A stretch of 33,545 nucleotides of DNA from Helicobacter salomonis (lineage in GTDB: Bacteria > Campylobacterota > Campylobacteria > Campylobacterales > Helicobacteraceae), in the NCBI RefSeq assembly GCF_017979425.1, contig NZ_JAERIS010000018.1, positions 1 to 33,545 on the forward strand, written 5' to 3'. Made by a program: the position numbers and the translations under genes. Every line of letters starts with the position of its first letter. The first letter of the stretch is position 1. Positions 1 through 8,871 of this stretch are shown here, in pieces. The notes beneath the pieces were generated by a model, which was given only the letters and a program-made list of their open reading frames with translations, ran no database searches and was not told where the DNA came from.

Positions 1-1
1 A

Positions 2-874
2 AAAAGCTCTTTAGAGCAAAAAGCCCAAGAAATCCGCGCTCTAGCCCAAAATTTCATCCAAGAAATGCCCCTTTTAAAGACTTTAAAACCTAATGAAACC
101 CTTAAAACTTTAAGCCAAGCCCAGCTTTTAGAGTTGCTCAATGGCTCTATGCCAAAAGCTAGAAACAAGGCGGGTAAATACAAAGCACTCAATAGCCCCC
201 AAGCTAATCTAGCCTTGTTTTTGTCCCTGCTAGAAATCTATCAGCCTCTAGTGGCGTTGCAACAACAGGGTGTGCATGTTTTAGAGGATTGGCAATACTT
301 ATTCCTCCAAAAGCCCAAACCCCAAGATGATTTAGTTATGGAGCTTGCCTTTAAAGTCAATATACTCGAGAACTTAGGCAAGCAAACGATAAAAGTGCCC
401 CAAGCTCAATTTGTGGCTTACACACTCAGCTCAGAATTGTGGAGCGCGCCTAATAAATTGCAAACATACGCCCCCCACGATCCCAAACTAGACACTTCTT
501 TAAAGCAAATCCTAGCTTACCAGTTATCCCGATCTTTGAGCGATATTCAAGATTGGGGCTTTTATATCGATCAGGTCTTTGATGTGGATCAACCTAGATC
601 GCCCCAAAAACCCTTAAAATTATCTGCCATTGTGCAAAGACCTAGTGTGTGCTTGCTAGGTACACTCCTAGACCCTTTATCCTACCAAACCTGCCTCAAT
701 GCCTTTAAAAAGCCTCCAGCTAATCTCTATCACAACCTAAAAAGCCACTTGACAACCCAACGCCTTTTAAGTGTGGAGAACACCCCTTGCATGTATTTAA
801 ATCCACAGAATAAACTCCAAATTTTTAAGTCTAGTAATGCAATCTGTTTGGCGTTGCAAAAGATGAAATTTTAA
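2..874 (+). CDS. Hypothetical protein, 5'-truncated by window edge
   Basis: The reading frame is open from base 2 to the TAA at 872-874. An in-frame ATG lies at 65, but no Shine-Dalgarno sequence precedes it, so I read this as the C-terminal part of a longer gene. About 290 residues are visible: Leu-, Gln- and Lys-rich and apparently soluble, with no membrane segment, signal peptide or catalytic motif that I recognise. It is not TnpB: there is no C-terminal zinc finger and no RuvC-type motif, which matters because a transposon right end follows 20-125 bases downstream. Codon use resembles the neighbouring genes, so it is probably a real protein. The family is unknown to me. Confidence 0.6.
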   Translation, partial: KSSLEQKAQEIRALAQNFIQEMPLLKTLKPNETLKTLSQAQLLELLNGSMPKARNKAGKYKALNSPQANLALFLSLLEIYQPLVALQQQGVHVLEDWQYLFLQKPKPQDDLVMELAFKVNILENLGKQTIKVPQAQFVAYTLSSELWSAPNKLQTYAPHDPKLDTSLKQILAYQLSRSLSDIQDWGFYIDQVFDVDQPRSPQKPLKLSAIVQRPSVCLLGTLLDPLSYQTCLNAFKKPPANLYHNLKSHLTTQRLLSVENTPCMYLNPQNKLQIFKSSNAICLALQKMKF

Positions 875-894
875 GGAAATCTGCGCCCTTTTTC

Positions 895-999
895 AGAGTG
901 GGGGCATCCACTCTTGGAGTAGAGGCTGTAAGACCCGCCTAGCGGGCAAGCCTTGTTGATCCCAAAATCCCCTAGCTTTAGCTATGGGGAGTATGTCAA
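895..999 (+). mobile_element. Orphan IS200/IS605-family right end with omega-RNA-like hairpins
   Basis: Bases 969-989 form a hairpin: CCCCTAGC pairs with GCTA plus GGGG, leaving an unpaired T at 985 and a TTTA loop. The linker AGTATG and the tetranucleotide TCAA (996-999) follow. As I recall it, this is the layout of the ISHp608/IS605 right end (subterminal hairpin with an extrahelical T, cleavage after TCAA), and AAAT at 965-968 is close to that element's guide tetranucleotide GAAT. Upstream lie two more perfect hairpins: 895-901 with 908-914 (AGAGTGG/CCACTCT) and 934-938 with 942-946 (CCCGC/GCGGG). In TnpB elements such a series is the omega-RNA scaffold. No tnpA, tnpB or left end is visible, so this is a relic or a stand-alone RNA. 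Confidence 0.72.
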
Positions 1000-1065
1000 C
1001 TAATAGGTCTAACCAATCTATTTGTTAGCTAGCTGTAAGTGATATTTGTGTACATACAGCATTTA

Positions 1066-1071
1066 TATAAT
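1066..1071 (+). promoter_or_regulatory. -10 box of the chemoreceptor gene
   Basis: A perfect TATAAT stands in an AT-rich stretch 38 bases before the preferred ATG at 1109. Helicobacter vegetative promoters rely on an extended -10 and AT-rich upstream DNA more than on a -35 box, which fits. The predicted start of transcription is near 1078, giving a leader of about 30 bases that carries AAAGGAGG at 1097-1104. Confidence 0.6.
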
Positions 1072-1108
1072 AATGATAATAATATATATTCCTGCCAAAG
1101 GAGGTGCG

Positions 1109-2806
1109 ATGACATTAAATTTGCGTTGGAAGATCACCTTGATTGTTTTGGGATCTTTGTGTGCCTTGAGTCTTACTCTTACTTTTCTAAGTCGTTCTAT
1201 GGAGAAACAAAGTTTTAAGAAGACCATTGAAACTTTTGATGCCAATGCGTTGCTCAAGCGCGAGCGAGGCATTGAGCACGATATTTCCTTGATTGTTGCA
1301 GGGGTTCATACATTTTTTGCTCGGCATACCAAAGAAATAGCTCTCCAAGAGAGTATGCACTATTTGAACACCATTAATCAAATTAAGGGGCGCTCTTATG
1401 TTTCAGTCCTCACCAAGGAGGGGACATTGCTTGCCGATCACATCCATCCGGATTTGGTGGGGAAAAATGTTTTGAATGTACAGGATGAGTGTGGGGGTTT
1501 TTACTTCAAAATATCCATCCAAAACGCCCTAAACAACCCCAAAGGAGGCGTTCATCGCTGCCATTCCAAAATTTTGGATTCCAAGGGTCCTCTAGGAGGC
1601 TATGTAAGTTACGCCTATTATGATCCAGTGAGCGACCTGATTCTTGTATCAATAAGCTCTCTTCATAATATTCACGATAGCATGGAAGAGGCAGAGAAAC
1701 GCGCCTACCATCTAGCCGATCAAAATTTCCACACGCTATTGTGGATAGCACTCTTTAGCACTTTGGGCATCATTGCCATCACCTTTATGCTAATCCATGT
1801 GTGGATTGTCCGGCGTTTAAGAGCCTTAACGGCGGTGGTGCAGAATTTTTCTAGCAGCAAAAAAGACCTCACAACACGCATCTGTATCAGTGGGCAAGCA
1901 CAGGATGAGATCAGTGTGAGCGCCAATTGTATCAACACCTTCTTAGAGCATGTCTGTGCCTTTAATAATGACATCAAAGATTGCTCTAAACAAAGCCACT
2001 CTTCTGCTCTCCAACTCGAACACGCGATGTGCCATACTACGAATAAGATGCAACAGACCACCCAGACCATCACGCAAATCAAGGACGAAGGAGTTCATCT
2101 CTCACACAGTCTTGCAGATGTTACCTCCATTGTAGATGGCATGGTAGCTGAGCTAGTTGAAGCACTTTCCTTGCTAGAAAATCGCAAAAATAGTGTCTGC
2201 ACTCTACACAGGGCCATTATCGAAAATGTCGCCAGTGAGCGGGAGTTAATCGGTCAAATTGAAAAACTCACCCAAAGTGCTAATGACGCGCAAAGCATTT
2301 TAGAAACCATCGATGAGATCGCCAAGCAAACCAATTTACTCGCGCTCAATGCAGCCATCGAAGCCGCGCGTGCGGGCGAGCGGGGACGCGGGTTTGCGGT
2401 GGTGGCTGATGAAGTAAGTAGTCTAGCCGCGCGCACCCAGCAGGCCCTAACGGAGGTCAATGGCACGATTTCTAGTATTGTGCAAAATGTGGGCGCTGTA
2501 GGAGAGAAAATGCATGAACAAGCTGCGCGCATTGAAGAATCTAGTGTTTTGAGCATGGGTGTGAAAGAGGGCTCTATTCAAACCATAGAGTATTTAGAGA
2601 AGCTCATCGAGCGCATTAAAGGGGTGAATCTCATCTTTATCGACTTAGGGCAGGACACCCAAGACATTATCAATAAGGTGATCTCTGTACAGAGTTGCGC
2701 GAGCGACACCTTGAAAAACGCGCACACTATGCAAGAAATCATGCGCGCTTCCAAACAATTGGTAGAGCATATTGCTCAAAAGACCAATGATTATAAAACT
2801 GCTTGA
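1109..2806 (+). CDS. Methyl-accepting chemotaxis protein with sCache-type sensor
   Basis: A transmembrane chemoreceptor of 565 residues. I chose the ATG at 1109 because AAAGGAGG lies 4 bases before it; the frame stays open upstream to a TTG at 1046, which overlaps the promoter and is unlikely. TM1 is about residues 8-27. A periplasmic domain (about 30-205) follows, with an sCache_2-like core including [16 protein letters not shown] and a [11 protein letters not shown] segment. TM2 is about 209-233, then a HAMP-like stretch, and the signalling hairpin tip about 402-445 carries [18 protein letters not shown] and [11 protein letters not shown]. It should signal through CheW/CheA to the flagellar motor. 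No CheR-binding pentapeptide ends the protein. The ligand cannot be read from sequence. It converges with tal, leaving 3 bases between the stops. Confidence 0.93.
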   Translation: MTLNLRWKITLIVLGSLCALSLTLTFLSRSMEKQSFKKTIETFDANALLKRERGIEHDISLIVAGVHTFFARHTKEIALQESMHYLNTINQIKGRSYVSVLTKEGTLLADHIHPDLVGKNVLNVQDECGGFYFKISIQNALNNPKGGVHRCHSKILDSKGPLGGYVSYAYYDPVSDLILVSISSLHNIHDSMEEAEKRAYHLADQNFHTLLWIALFSTLGIIAITFMLIHVWIVRRLRALTAVVQNFSSSKKDLTTRICISGQAQDEISVSANCINTFLEHVCAFNNDIKDCSKQSHSSALQLEHAMCHTTNKMQQTTQTITQIKDEGVHLSHSLADVTSIVDGMVAELVEALSLLENRKNSVCTLHRAIIENVASERELIGQIEKLTQSANDAQSILETIDEIAKQTNLLALNAAIEAARAGERGRGFAVVADEVSSLAARTQQALTEVNGTISSIVQNVGAVGEKMHEQAARIEESSVLSMGVKEGSIQTIEYLEKLIERIKGVNLIFIDLGQDTQDIINKVISVQSCASDTLKNAHTMQEIMRASKQLVEHIAQKTNDYKTA

Positions 2807-2818
2807 ACTCTATTCAAG
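2802..2818. terminator. Short stem-loop between convergent stops (weak)
   Basis: CTTGAA (2802-2807) and TTCAAG (2813-2818) form a 6-bp stem around a 5-base loop, spanning the stops of the chemoreceptor and tal. Read on the minus strand, the stem is followed by CAGTTTTA, a poor T-tract. It may serve as a weak bidirectional terminator, but the stem is AT-rich and short. Confidence 0.3.
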
Positions 2819-3772
2819 ACTGCTCAGGAGGGTTTTGAACGATTCTTGAAAGCTAGCTAAACCCGCGTTTAATAGTTCCGCGTAGGTTTGGTTGAGATCA
2901 AAGCCCAGACCTTCTAGCTGGGCTTTGAGGGGGGCAAACTCTAGGATTTTAGGGGCGGAGCTTGGGGCGTGGTGGTAGGTATGGAGTGCCTCTAGGGGGG
3001 CGGTGTTGATGCTATGGGGGATTTTGAGGGCTTGGATGTAGTAGTCTTTGGGGAGAGTGGGCTCTTTAACCCCCGTGCTAGCAAAGAGGGGGTAGAGGTG
3101 GGGGAGATTGAGATTTTGGATGTGTTGGTAGCATTCTAAAGCATTAGCCGCGCCTAGTTGGTGGGCGAGTTGGGTGCGCTGGGTTGTAGTGATGGGAGCT
3201 TGTGCCAAAAAGCGATCCAGAGCCACATCCAACCTAGAGACAAAGACACTAATCACGCCCATGTGTTGGGCGTTTTTCAAGGCTAGGGCGCATTCTTTAG
3301 CCTGCGTGGGGGAAAAGACTAAGGTCGCATTGATGGGCATGTGCGCGCTCAAATGCGCCATCGCCTCTAATCCGCTAGGCGTGGCTGGGATTTTGATCAT
3401 CACATTAGGGCGCGCGAGGGCTTGGTGTAGGCGTTTTGCTTCCTGCACGCATGCGCTCACATCCCCCTCTAAAAAGGGATCGATCTCTAGGCTGATATAT
3501 CCCGTAGCCTTATTCTTCTTATGAAGAGGCAGAAGTAAATCCGCAGCGCGCTGGATGTCCTCAATAGCTAGGGCCTCATAAAGGACTTTAGGTGTGTCGC
3601 CCTTGAGGGCATTAATCGCCTCCTTATAAGCCTGAGAGCGTGTGATTGCTTGAGCAAAGAGCGCGGGATTAGAGGTCGCCCCTGCGATCTGCCCCCCTTG
3701 AATAAGCGTGCGAAACTCCCCCTCTAAAAAATCCCTCTCAATAAAATCACACCAGAGATAAAAATCCTTCAT
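2810..3772 (-). CDS. tal: Transaldolase
   Basis: Transaldolase (320 residues) of the non-oxidative pentose phosphate pathway, cytosolic. It moves a dihydroxyacetone unit between sugar phosphates through a Schiff base on lysine. The N-terminal GATSNPALF motif (about residues 31-39) and the active-site segment NVMIKIPATPSGLEAM are present, with K127 the expected catalytic lysine. The C-terminal segment TYAELLNAGLASF is typical of the long bacterial subtype. The start overlaps the murE stop as ATGA (3769-3772), with AGGAG 5 bases upstream, so the two are translationally coupled. It corresponds to H. pylori HP1495, also next to murE. Nothing is missing. Confidence 0.95.
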   Translation of the reverse strand: MKDFYLWCDFIERDFLEGEFRTLIQGGQIAGATSNPALFAQAITRSQAYKEAINALKGDTPKVLYEALAIEDIQRAADLLLPLHKKNKATGYISLEIDPFLEGDVSACVQEAKRLHQALARPNVMIKIPATPSGLEAMAHLSAHMPINATLVFSPTQAKECALALKNAQHMGVISVFVSRLDVALDRFLAQAPITTTQRTQLAHQLGAANALECYQHIQNLNLPHLYPLFASTGVKEPTLPKDYYIQALKIPHSINTAPLEALHTYHHAPSSAPKILEFAPLKAQLEGLGFDLNQTYAELLNAGLASFQESFKTLLSSLE

Positions 3773-5103
3773 ACCTGCTCCTTAAAAAAGTTACGCACTA
3801 GGGCGCGATCATCAAAGGGCAAATGCGTCTCGCCCACAATCTGCACGCATTCATCTCCCTTGCCTAAAATGAGCAACACCTCATCGTCTTGTAATTCGCT
3901 TAGGGCTAACTCAATGGCTTTTTTGCGATCGGGCTCCACCATCGCGCGCGCGCGCAGCTCTGGGGCAATCCCACTTAAAATATCCTTAATAATAGCTAAA
4001 GGATCTTCAGTGCGTGGGTTGTCCGAAGTGATATAGCTTTTAAGCGCGTGCGTGGTGGCTACCTGCCCCATCAGCGGACGTTTGCTCCTGTCTCGATCGC
4101 CCCCCGCACCAAAAACCACCTTGATCTTTTGCGCCTTAAAGCTATTGAAAATTTGCACAAATCCATCGGCAGTATGGGCAAAGTCCACCACCACTAGGGG
4201 GCTTTGGTGCACCACCTCCATACGCCCCTCCACCCCGGGAAAATCACCCAGTAGGGGGCAAAGACTCTCTAGGGATTGCTTAGTGAGTGCGCGCACACAT
4301 AGCAGAGCTCCCAAGAGGTTATAGAGATTATGCAAACCTATCAGGGGCGCGTGCACGATTCCCATTTCCGCAGAGCTATTAGGATTGCGTCGCGCTCTAG
4401 GATCAGCATGAAATTCCACATGCGCGCTAATTTCGGGCTGTAAGCTGTAAGCGTTCACGCTCAAATGGGTTTTACGCTCACAGGCGTAGCCATAGGCATT
4501 TGTGGGGTTAAAGCGCACATGCGGGTCGTCTAAATTGATAATTTTCAAACTCTCATCGCTCAAAAACTGGTTTTTGATCGCGCGGTAAGTCTCTAAATCC
4601 CCATGATAATCCAAGTGATCGCTGGTGATATTGGTATGCACCTTAGCAGCAAACTCCAAACCTAAAATGCGTTCTTGAGCGATCGCATGCGAGCTTACCT
4701 CCATCACAAAATACTCTACCCCCTCTGAGCTAGCGCGCTCAATATCCCCATAGAGTTCTAGCAGACTAGGCGTAGTGAGCCCCTTAGGCTTAACTTGTGT
4801 GCCCTTAATAAAAAAACCCCTAGTGCCCAGCAAAGCACAAGAATGCCCTAAGGCTTGCAGTAAAAAGCTAATGAGCGTAGCAGTAGTGGTTTTTCCATTA
4901 GTGCCTGTAATCCCAATGATGGGGATACTCAAATCAAAATAACGCCCTAATTCTTGCGCCTCCAAACAAGGCGTATTGGGTGAGATAAAGCGCGCATTGG
5001 AGGGCGTTTTAACCAGCAGCACCCCCTCTGCAATCTCTCGCGTGTCATCGCTTAGGGCTTCATAGATTTGATCCTTAAAAATAACGCGCTTGCTAACAAT
5101 CAT
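3769..5103 (-). CDS. murE: UDP-MurNAc-L-Ala-D-Glu:meso-diaminopimelate ligase
   Basis: MurE (444 residues) adds meso-diaminopimelate to UDP-MurNAc-dipeptide in cytoplasmic peptidoglycan synthesis, using ATP. The Mur-ligase P-loop GTNGKTTTA is at residues 66-74. EVSSHAI and DYHGDLETYRAIK (the latter with the probable carbamylated lysine) follow, and DNPR at 361-364 is the signature that selects diaminopimelate over lysine. The length fits the short Campylobacterota type. The start ATG lies inside the end of the upstream hypothetical gene (11-base overlap) and the stop overlaps tal, so the four genes nfu, hypothetical, murE and tal form one operon. DapD at 32020 in this window feeds the pathway that supplies its substrate. 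Confidence 0.96.
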   Translation of the reverse strand: MIVSKRVIFKDQIYEALSDDTREIAEGVLLVKTPSNARFISPNTPCLEAQELGRYFDLSIPIIGITGTNGKTTTATLISFLLQALGHSCALLGTRGFFIKGTQVKPKGLTTPSLLELYGDIERASSEGVEYFVMEVSSHAIAQERILGLEFAAKVHTNITSDHLDYHGDLETYRAIKNQFLSDESLKIINLDDPHVRFNPTNAYGYACERKTHLSVNAYSLQPEISAHVEFHADPRARRNPNSSAEMGIVHAPLIGLHNLYNLLGALLCVRALTKQSLESLCPLLGDFPGVEGRMEVVHQSPLVVVDFAHTADGFVQIFNSFKAQKIKVVFGAGGDRDRSKRPLMGQVATTHALKSYITSDNPRTEDPLAIIKDILSGIAPELRARAMVEPDRKKAIELALSELQDDEVLLILGKGDECVQIVGETHLPFDDRALVRNFFKEQV

Positions 5104-5713
5104 GTTTATCCTGCTGGGCTTTTTCCAAGCGCAGGGCTTTTTGCAACAACGCCATCACGCGCGGGTCATACCAAAGCAATTCGCGCATGTTTTCAATATA
5201 GGCAATGGACATGTCATAGAATTTATGATCCACAAGATTTTCTAAAAACTCGTAAAAATCCTCTTTGCGCTCAAAGATCACCTTCGTGCTGAACATCAAA
5301 TTTTCAAAGACTTCTTTAAAATCCTTGCCAGCGCACATCGCCTTGAAGTCGGCGTACAAAATCCCATCTAAACTCTCTGCCTTGAGTTGGTTTTCATGCC
5401 CAAAGGCTTGCGCCATTTTGCTCAAACTCTCATCAAAGGAGTTAATGAGCTCTAAAATCTGCCCTTGAATGCTGGCTTTGTAGCGCCGTGGCTGGGAGTG
5501 TAAGAGATTTTGATAGAGTTCGTAAAAACTATGCGCTTCTTTAGGGAAGTCTAGGGCAATGTCGCTTAGTAGCAAGCCGATCTTGGCGTTGGCATCCAAG
5601 GGGTCTAAAAACAAGGCTTGGGAGCATAAAAACAGGGCTCTAAAATATTGCTTTTGTAAAAAAGCCTTATAGCCCTGCGTGGTGTAAGAGCGTTTTTTAG
5701 GGTCGTTATTCAA
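5093..5713 (-). CDS. TPR-like hypothetical protein (HP1493 type)
   Basis: A soluble, mostly helical protein of 206 residues. The N-terminal part (YKAFLQKQYFRALFLCSQAL followed by LDPLDANAKIGLLLSDIA, about residues 15-53) reads like one or two TPR-type helical hairpins. The rest is charged and helical, with no enzyme motif. The start codon is TTG at 5711-5713, supported by GAGG about 7 bases upstream and by the 9-base gap to the preceding nfu-like gene; no ATG is available near the N-terminus. Its place between nfu and murE matches H. pylori HP1493. A helper or scaffold role is only a guess; function is unknown. Confidence 0.85.
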   Translation of the reverse strand: MNNDPKKRSYTTQGYKAFLQKQYFRALFLCSQALFLDPLDANAKIGLLLSDIALDFPKEAHSFYELYQNLLHSQPRRYKASIQGQILELINSFDESLSKMAQAFGHENQLKAESLDGILYADFKAMCAGKDFKEVFENLMFSTKVIFERKEDFYEFLENLVDHKFYDMSIAYIENMRELLWYDPRVMALLQKALRLEKAQQDKHDC

Positions 5714-5722
5714 AGGACAACC

Positions 5723-5992
5723 TCAAGGAAAGAGTTTTTGGTATTGCTCTTTGGAAACATGCACCACCTGCATGTCCGGGTGGATCTCCTCTTGCAAACA
5801 ACGTTCGATCCCAAACTTAAGCGTATTGCTACTGGCAGCACAGCCCTTACATGCTCCCACTAAAGACACATAGACTTTCGCATCTTTGATTCCCAACAAG
5901 ACCACATCGCCCCCATCTCTAAGCAACATCGGGCGCACTTTTTCTAAAGCTTTTTCTACAGGTTTTTGCAATTCTTGATCGCTAAAGATCAT
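5723..5992 (-). CDS. NifU C-terminal-like (Nfu) iron-sulfur cluster protein
   Basis: An 89-residue protein made only of the NifU C-terminal (Nfu) domain. LLRDGGDVVLL (about residues 23-33) and GACKGCAASSNTLKFGIE with the CxxC pair C48/C51 are diagnostic. Members hold or transfer a [4Fe-4S] cluster as a dimer. It differs from the full-length NifU scaffold used by Helicobacter for main cluster assembly and is likely a carrier, the HP1492 equivalent. Possible clients nearby include IspG and RlmN, both Fe-S enzymes, but that is inference. AAGGAG precedes the ATG at good spacing, and a TATAAT box lies upstream on the minus strand. Confidence 0.93.
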   Translation of the reverse strand: MIFSDQELQKPVEKALEKVRPMLLRDGGDVVLLGIKDAKVYVSLVGACKGCAASSNTLKFGIERCLQEEIHPDMQVVHVSKEQYQKLFP

Positions 5993-6014
5993 GGTTACTC
6001 CTTAAAGACTTTGC

Positions 6015-6020
6015 ATTATA
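6015..6020 (-). promoter_or_regulatory. -10 box of the nfu-murE-tal operon
   Basis: TATAAT on the minus strand, 22 bases before the nfu ATG at 5992. Transcription would start near 6008, giving a very short leader that still includes AAGGAG at about 5998-6003. The neighbouring plus-strand box makes this a divergent promoter pair. Confidence 0.5.
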
Positions 6021-6052
6021 GCCATTTTCCACGCGTTTAAGCTAGCCCATGC

Positions 6053-6058
6053 TAGAAT
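6053..6058 (+). promoter_or_regulatory. -10 box of the rsmA-rnj-...-GT4 operon
   Basis: TAGAAT, 23 bases before the rsmA ATG; start of transcription expected near 6065. TAAGG at 6071-6075 is the ribosome binding site. The following nine genes overlap or lie within about 10 bases of each other, so this may be their main promoter. Confidence 0.5.
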
Positions 6059-6081
6059 AAATAGCAAATGTAAGGTTAATC

Positions 6082-6963
6082 ATGGCGTTGTTGGGGCAGC
6101 ATTTCTTGCACGATGCCTTTTATCTAAATCAGATCTTGCAATCCATCCCCTGCGAGCACTTCGCTAATGAAGTGCAGATGGTGGAGATAGGGGTTGGCTT
6201 GGGAGATCTCACCACTAGGCTTTTAGATAGGCTGGGCTCTAAGACTTTGATCGCCTACGAAGTGGACAGGGCACTGGCCAAAGGTTTAAGAAATAGGCTT
6301 AGTCCTGAATCTTGGGCGCGTTTGGAGTTGGTTCTAGGCGATGTGATGGAACGCAAAGGGGTTGGAAATGACACATACGATGTCTTGGCAGGACTCAAAT
6401 TGCCCCGTGTGGGCTTTCTGTGCGACAAGCCCTATTTTTTGGTCTCTAACTTGCCCTATTACATCGCCACGCCCATTATCGCCCGTGCGCTCAAAGATAG
6501 TCTCTGTGTTGGGCTGGTTGTGATGACTCAGCTAGAAGTGGGCTTGAAATTTTGCGCCTCTTGTGGGAATGGGGATTATAGCGCGTTGAGCGTGCTTGCC
6601 GGGCTTACATGTGCTAGGCGGGAATTGTGTTTTGAAGTGCCTAAAGAAGCGTTTAACCCGCCTCCCAAAGTGCGCTCCAGCGTGATCGCTCTAATCAAAC
6701 ACCCCTTGGAATCCACCCCGCCCTCCTTAGATGTTACAGACTTAGAAGAGTTGCTCAAGCGCGCTTTTAAGGCCAACCGCAAGACCCTTAGCAATAATCT
6801 CAGGGGAATTTGTGCGCCAGGCTGGTTACAAGGTTTTCTAGCTGAGCGTGCCCTTAAACCTCAAGTACGCCCGCATGAATTGAGCCCTACAGACTACCTA
6901 GACCTAGCTTATGATCTCACCCAACAATCTAAAATAGGAGAATACTATGGATCAACCCATTGA
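6082..6963 (+). CDS. rsmA: 16S rRNA (adenine-N6)-dimethyltransferase RsmA/KsgA
   Basis: RsmA (KsgA), 293 residues, dimethylates the two adjacent adenines near the 3' end of 16S rRNA late in 30S assembly, using S-adenosylmethionine. The opening LLGQHFLHD matches the family's usual GQ(N/H)FL start. The AdoMet loop VEIGVGLGDLT is at about residues 34-44 and the catalytic NLPYY motif at 123-127. FNPPPKVRSSVIAL in the C-terminal half is the conserved substrate-side segment. The length slightly exceeds the H. pylori protein as I recall it. The end overlaps rnj by 17 bases, the same pairing as HP1431-HP1430. Confidence 0.96.
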   Translation: MALLGQHFLHDAFYLNQILQSIPCEHFANEVQMVEIGVGLGDLTTRLLDRLGSKTLIAYEVDRALAKGLRNRLSPESWARLELVLGDVMERKGVGNDTYDVLAGLKLPRVGFLCDKPYFLVSNLPYYIATPIIARALKDSLCVGLVVMTQLEVGLKFCASCGNGDYSALSVLAGLTCARRELCFEVPKEAFNPPPKVRSSVIALIKHPLESTPPSLDVTDLEELLKRAFKANRKTLSNNLRGICAPGWLQGFLAERALKPQVRPHELSPTDYLDLAYDLTQQSKIGEYYGSTH

Positions 6964-8869
6964 AAACAAAAGCCCCTCAGTTCAGCCCACACAACCCGAT
7001 CAGACCCCCAAAGCTCCCCGCCCCAATCGCATTAAGCAGGGCAGGGGACACCACCACGCCCAGCACTCTGAACAAGCCGGGGTTAAAAACATCACTAAGG
7101 CCAATGAGCGGGGCAATTTAGGCTTTCATAAAGAGCTTAAAGCGGGCGTAGAAACTAATAATAAGATTCACATCAATCATCTAAACCCCCATTATAAACT
7201 CGATCTCAATGTCAAAGCCCGTATTAAAATCACCCCTCTGGGCGGCTTGGGCGAGATCGGGGGGAATATGATGGTCATTGAAACCATGCACCAAGCCATT
7301 ATCATTGATGTGGGCATGAGTTTCCCCAGTGAAGACATGCATGGGGTAGACATCTTGATCCCCGATTTTAGCTACCTACACAGCATTAAGGATAAAATTG
7401 TAGGCGTGCTCATCACCCATGCCCATGAGGATCATATCGGGGCTGTGCCCTATCTCTTTAAAGAATTGCAATTCCCTCTCTATGGCACGCCCTTAAGCTT
7501 GGGGATGATCGGCAATAAATTTGACGAACACGGCTTGAAGAAATTTAAAAGCTTTTTTAAGATCGTGCAAAAACGCCAACCTATCCAAATTGGCGAATTC
7601 ATTGTAGAGTGGATTCACATCACCCACTCCATTATTGACGCGAGCGCATTAGCCATTCAAACCAAAGTGGGCACGATCGTGCATAGCGGGGATTTTAAAA
7701 TCGATCACACCCCGGTGGACAATTTACCCACCGATCTCTACCGCCTCGCCCACTATGGCGAACAAGGTGTCATGTTATTGCTCAGTGATAGCACTAATTC
7801 TTACAAGCCCGGAATTACTCCTAGTGAAACTAGCGTGGGACCCGTGTTTGAGAACCTCTTTAAGAGCGCTAAAGGGCGCGTGATCATGAGCACCTTTTCT
7901 TCTAACATCCACCGAGTGTATCAAGCCATCCAACACGCGATTAATCATAACCGCAAGGTCGCTGTGATCGGCCGTTCTATGGAGAAAAACCTAGATATCG
8001 CTAGAGAGCTAGGCTATATCCATCTGCCCTCTAAGACCTTCATTGAAGCCCATGAGGTCGAAAAGCTTCCCGATCATGAGGTTTTTATTGTAACCACGGG
8101 CTCACAGGGAGAGACCATGAGTGCGCTTTACCGCATGGCCACCGATGAGCACCGCCACATTAGCATTAAACCCAGCGATTTGGTCATTATCTCAGCTAAG
8201 GCAATCCCGGGCAATGAGGCGAGTGTGTCCAGCATTCTAAATCTGCTGATGAAAAAAGATGCGCAAGTGGTGCACCACGCCTTTGACATCCATGTGAGCG
8301 GGCATGCCGCCCAAGAGGAGCAAAAGCTGATGTTGCGTTTGATTAAGCCCAAGTTCTTTTTGCCCGTGCATGGGGAGTATAACCATGTTGCCAAACATAA
8401 AGAGACCGCGATAGCGTGTGGAATCCCTGAGAAAAATATTTATCTGATGGAAGATGGGGATCAGGTGGAAGTCAACCCTAATTTTATGCGTAAGGTCAAG
8501 AGTATTAAGAGCGGGAAGCACTATGTGGATAATACCAACAATGTCAGCATTGAGCAAAGAATCGTAGATGAACGCTTGGAGATTGCCAGTGCGGGGCTAC
8601 TAAGTGCGGTGTTATTCATCTCCAAAGAAGCCCAGAGCTTGATGCCCCATTCTAAAATTAGCAGTGTAGGCATTGTCAATCTCAAGGAAGAACGCCACTT
8701 CTTAGAGGATCTACAAGATTCGCTAGGCTTGCACATTAAAGCCCTACGCCAAGATGTGTTGGGTAATAATAAGTCTTTAGATGAGAGCGTGCGGCATTTC
8801 TTGCGCAAGGCGTTATTCAAGCACACCAAGAAATACCCCGCTATCGTGAGTCATGTTTTTGTGAGCTAG
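6947..8869 (+). CDS. rnj: Ribonuclease J
   Basis: RNase J (640 residues) is a metallo-beta-lactamase/beta-CASP nuclease with 5'-3' exonuclease and endonuclease activity. It is the main mRNA-decay enzyme in Helicobacter, where it works with the DEAD-box helicase RhpA. The zinc-binding motif THAHEDHIG lies at about residues 157-165; [10 protein letters not shown] and later [10 protein letters not shown] and PVHGEYNH carry further metal and beta-CASP motifs. Residues 1 to about 90 form a Gln-, His- and Pro-rich, probably disordered extension before the catalytic core begins at [17 protein letters not shown]. Helicobacter enzymes are known for such N-terminal extensions; this one seems shorter than in H. 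pylori. The ATG at 6947 follows AGGAG. Confidence 0.96.
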   Translation: MDQPIENKSPSVQPTQPDQTPKAPRPNRIKQGRGHHHAQHSEQAGVKNITKANERGNLGFHKELKAGVETNNKIHINHLNPHYKLDLNVKARIKITPLGGLGEIGGNMMVIETMHQAIIIDVGMSFPSEDMHGVDILIPDFSYLHSIKDKIVGVLITHAHEDHIGAVPYLFKELQFPLYGTPLSLGMIGNKFDEHGLKKFKSFFKIVQKRQPIQIGEFIVEWIHITHSIIDASALAIQTKVGTIVHSGDFKIDHTPVDNLPTDLYRLAHYGEQGVMLLLSDSTNSYKPGITPSETSVGPVFENLFKSAKGRVIMSTFSSNIHRVYQAIQHAINHNRKVAVIGRSMEKNLDIARELGYIHLPSKTFIEAHEVEKLPDHEVFIVTTGSQGETMSALYRMATDEHRHISIKPSDLVIISAKAIPGNEASVSSILNLLMKKDAQVVHHAFDIHVSGHAAQEEQKLMLRLIKPKFFLPVHGEYNHVAKHKETAIACGIPEKNIYLMEDGDQVEVNPNFMRKVKSIKSGKHYVDNTNNVSIEQRIVDERLEIASAGLLSAVLFISKEAQSLMPHSKISSVGIVNLKEERHFLEDLQDSLGLHIKALRQDVLGNNKSLDESVRHFLRKALFKHTKKYPAIVSHVFVS

Positions 8870-8871
8870 CC

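Noticed and set aside
2-874. First gene as a decayed TnpB belonging to the IS605-type end
   Set aside because: It has none of the TnpB motifs (zinc finger, RuvC acidic residues), and its frame is uninterrupted.
1046-1108. Upstream TTG extension of the chemoreceptor by 21 residues
   Set aside because: It overlaps the TATAAT promoter and has no ribosome site, while ATG 1109 has a strong one right before TM1.
8237-8557. Antisense frame of 106 residues in rnj
   Set aside because: Antisense to conserved RNase J sequence, with no start signal or recognisable product.
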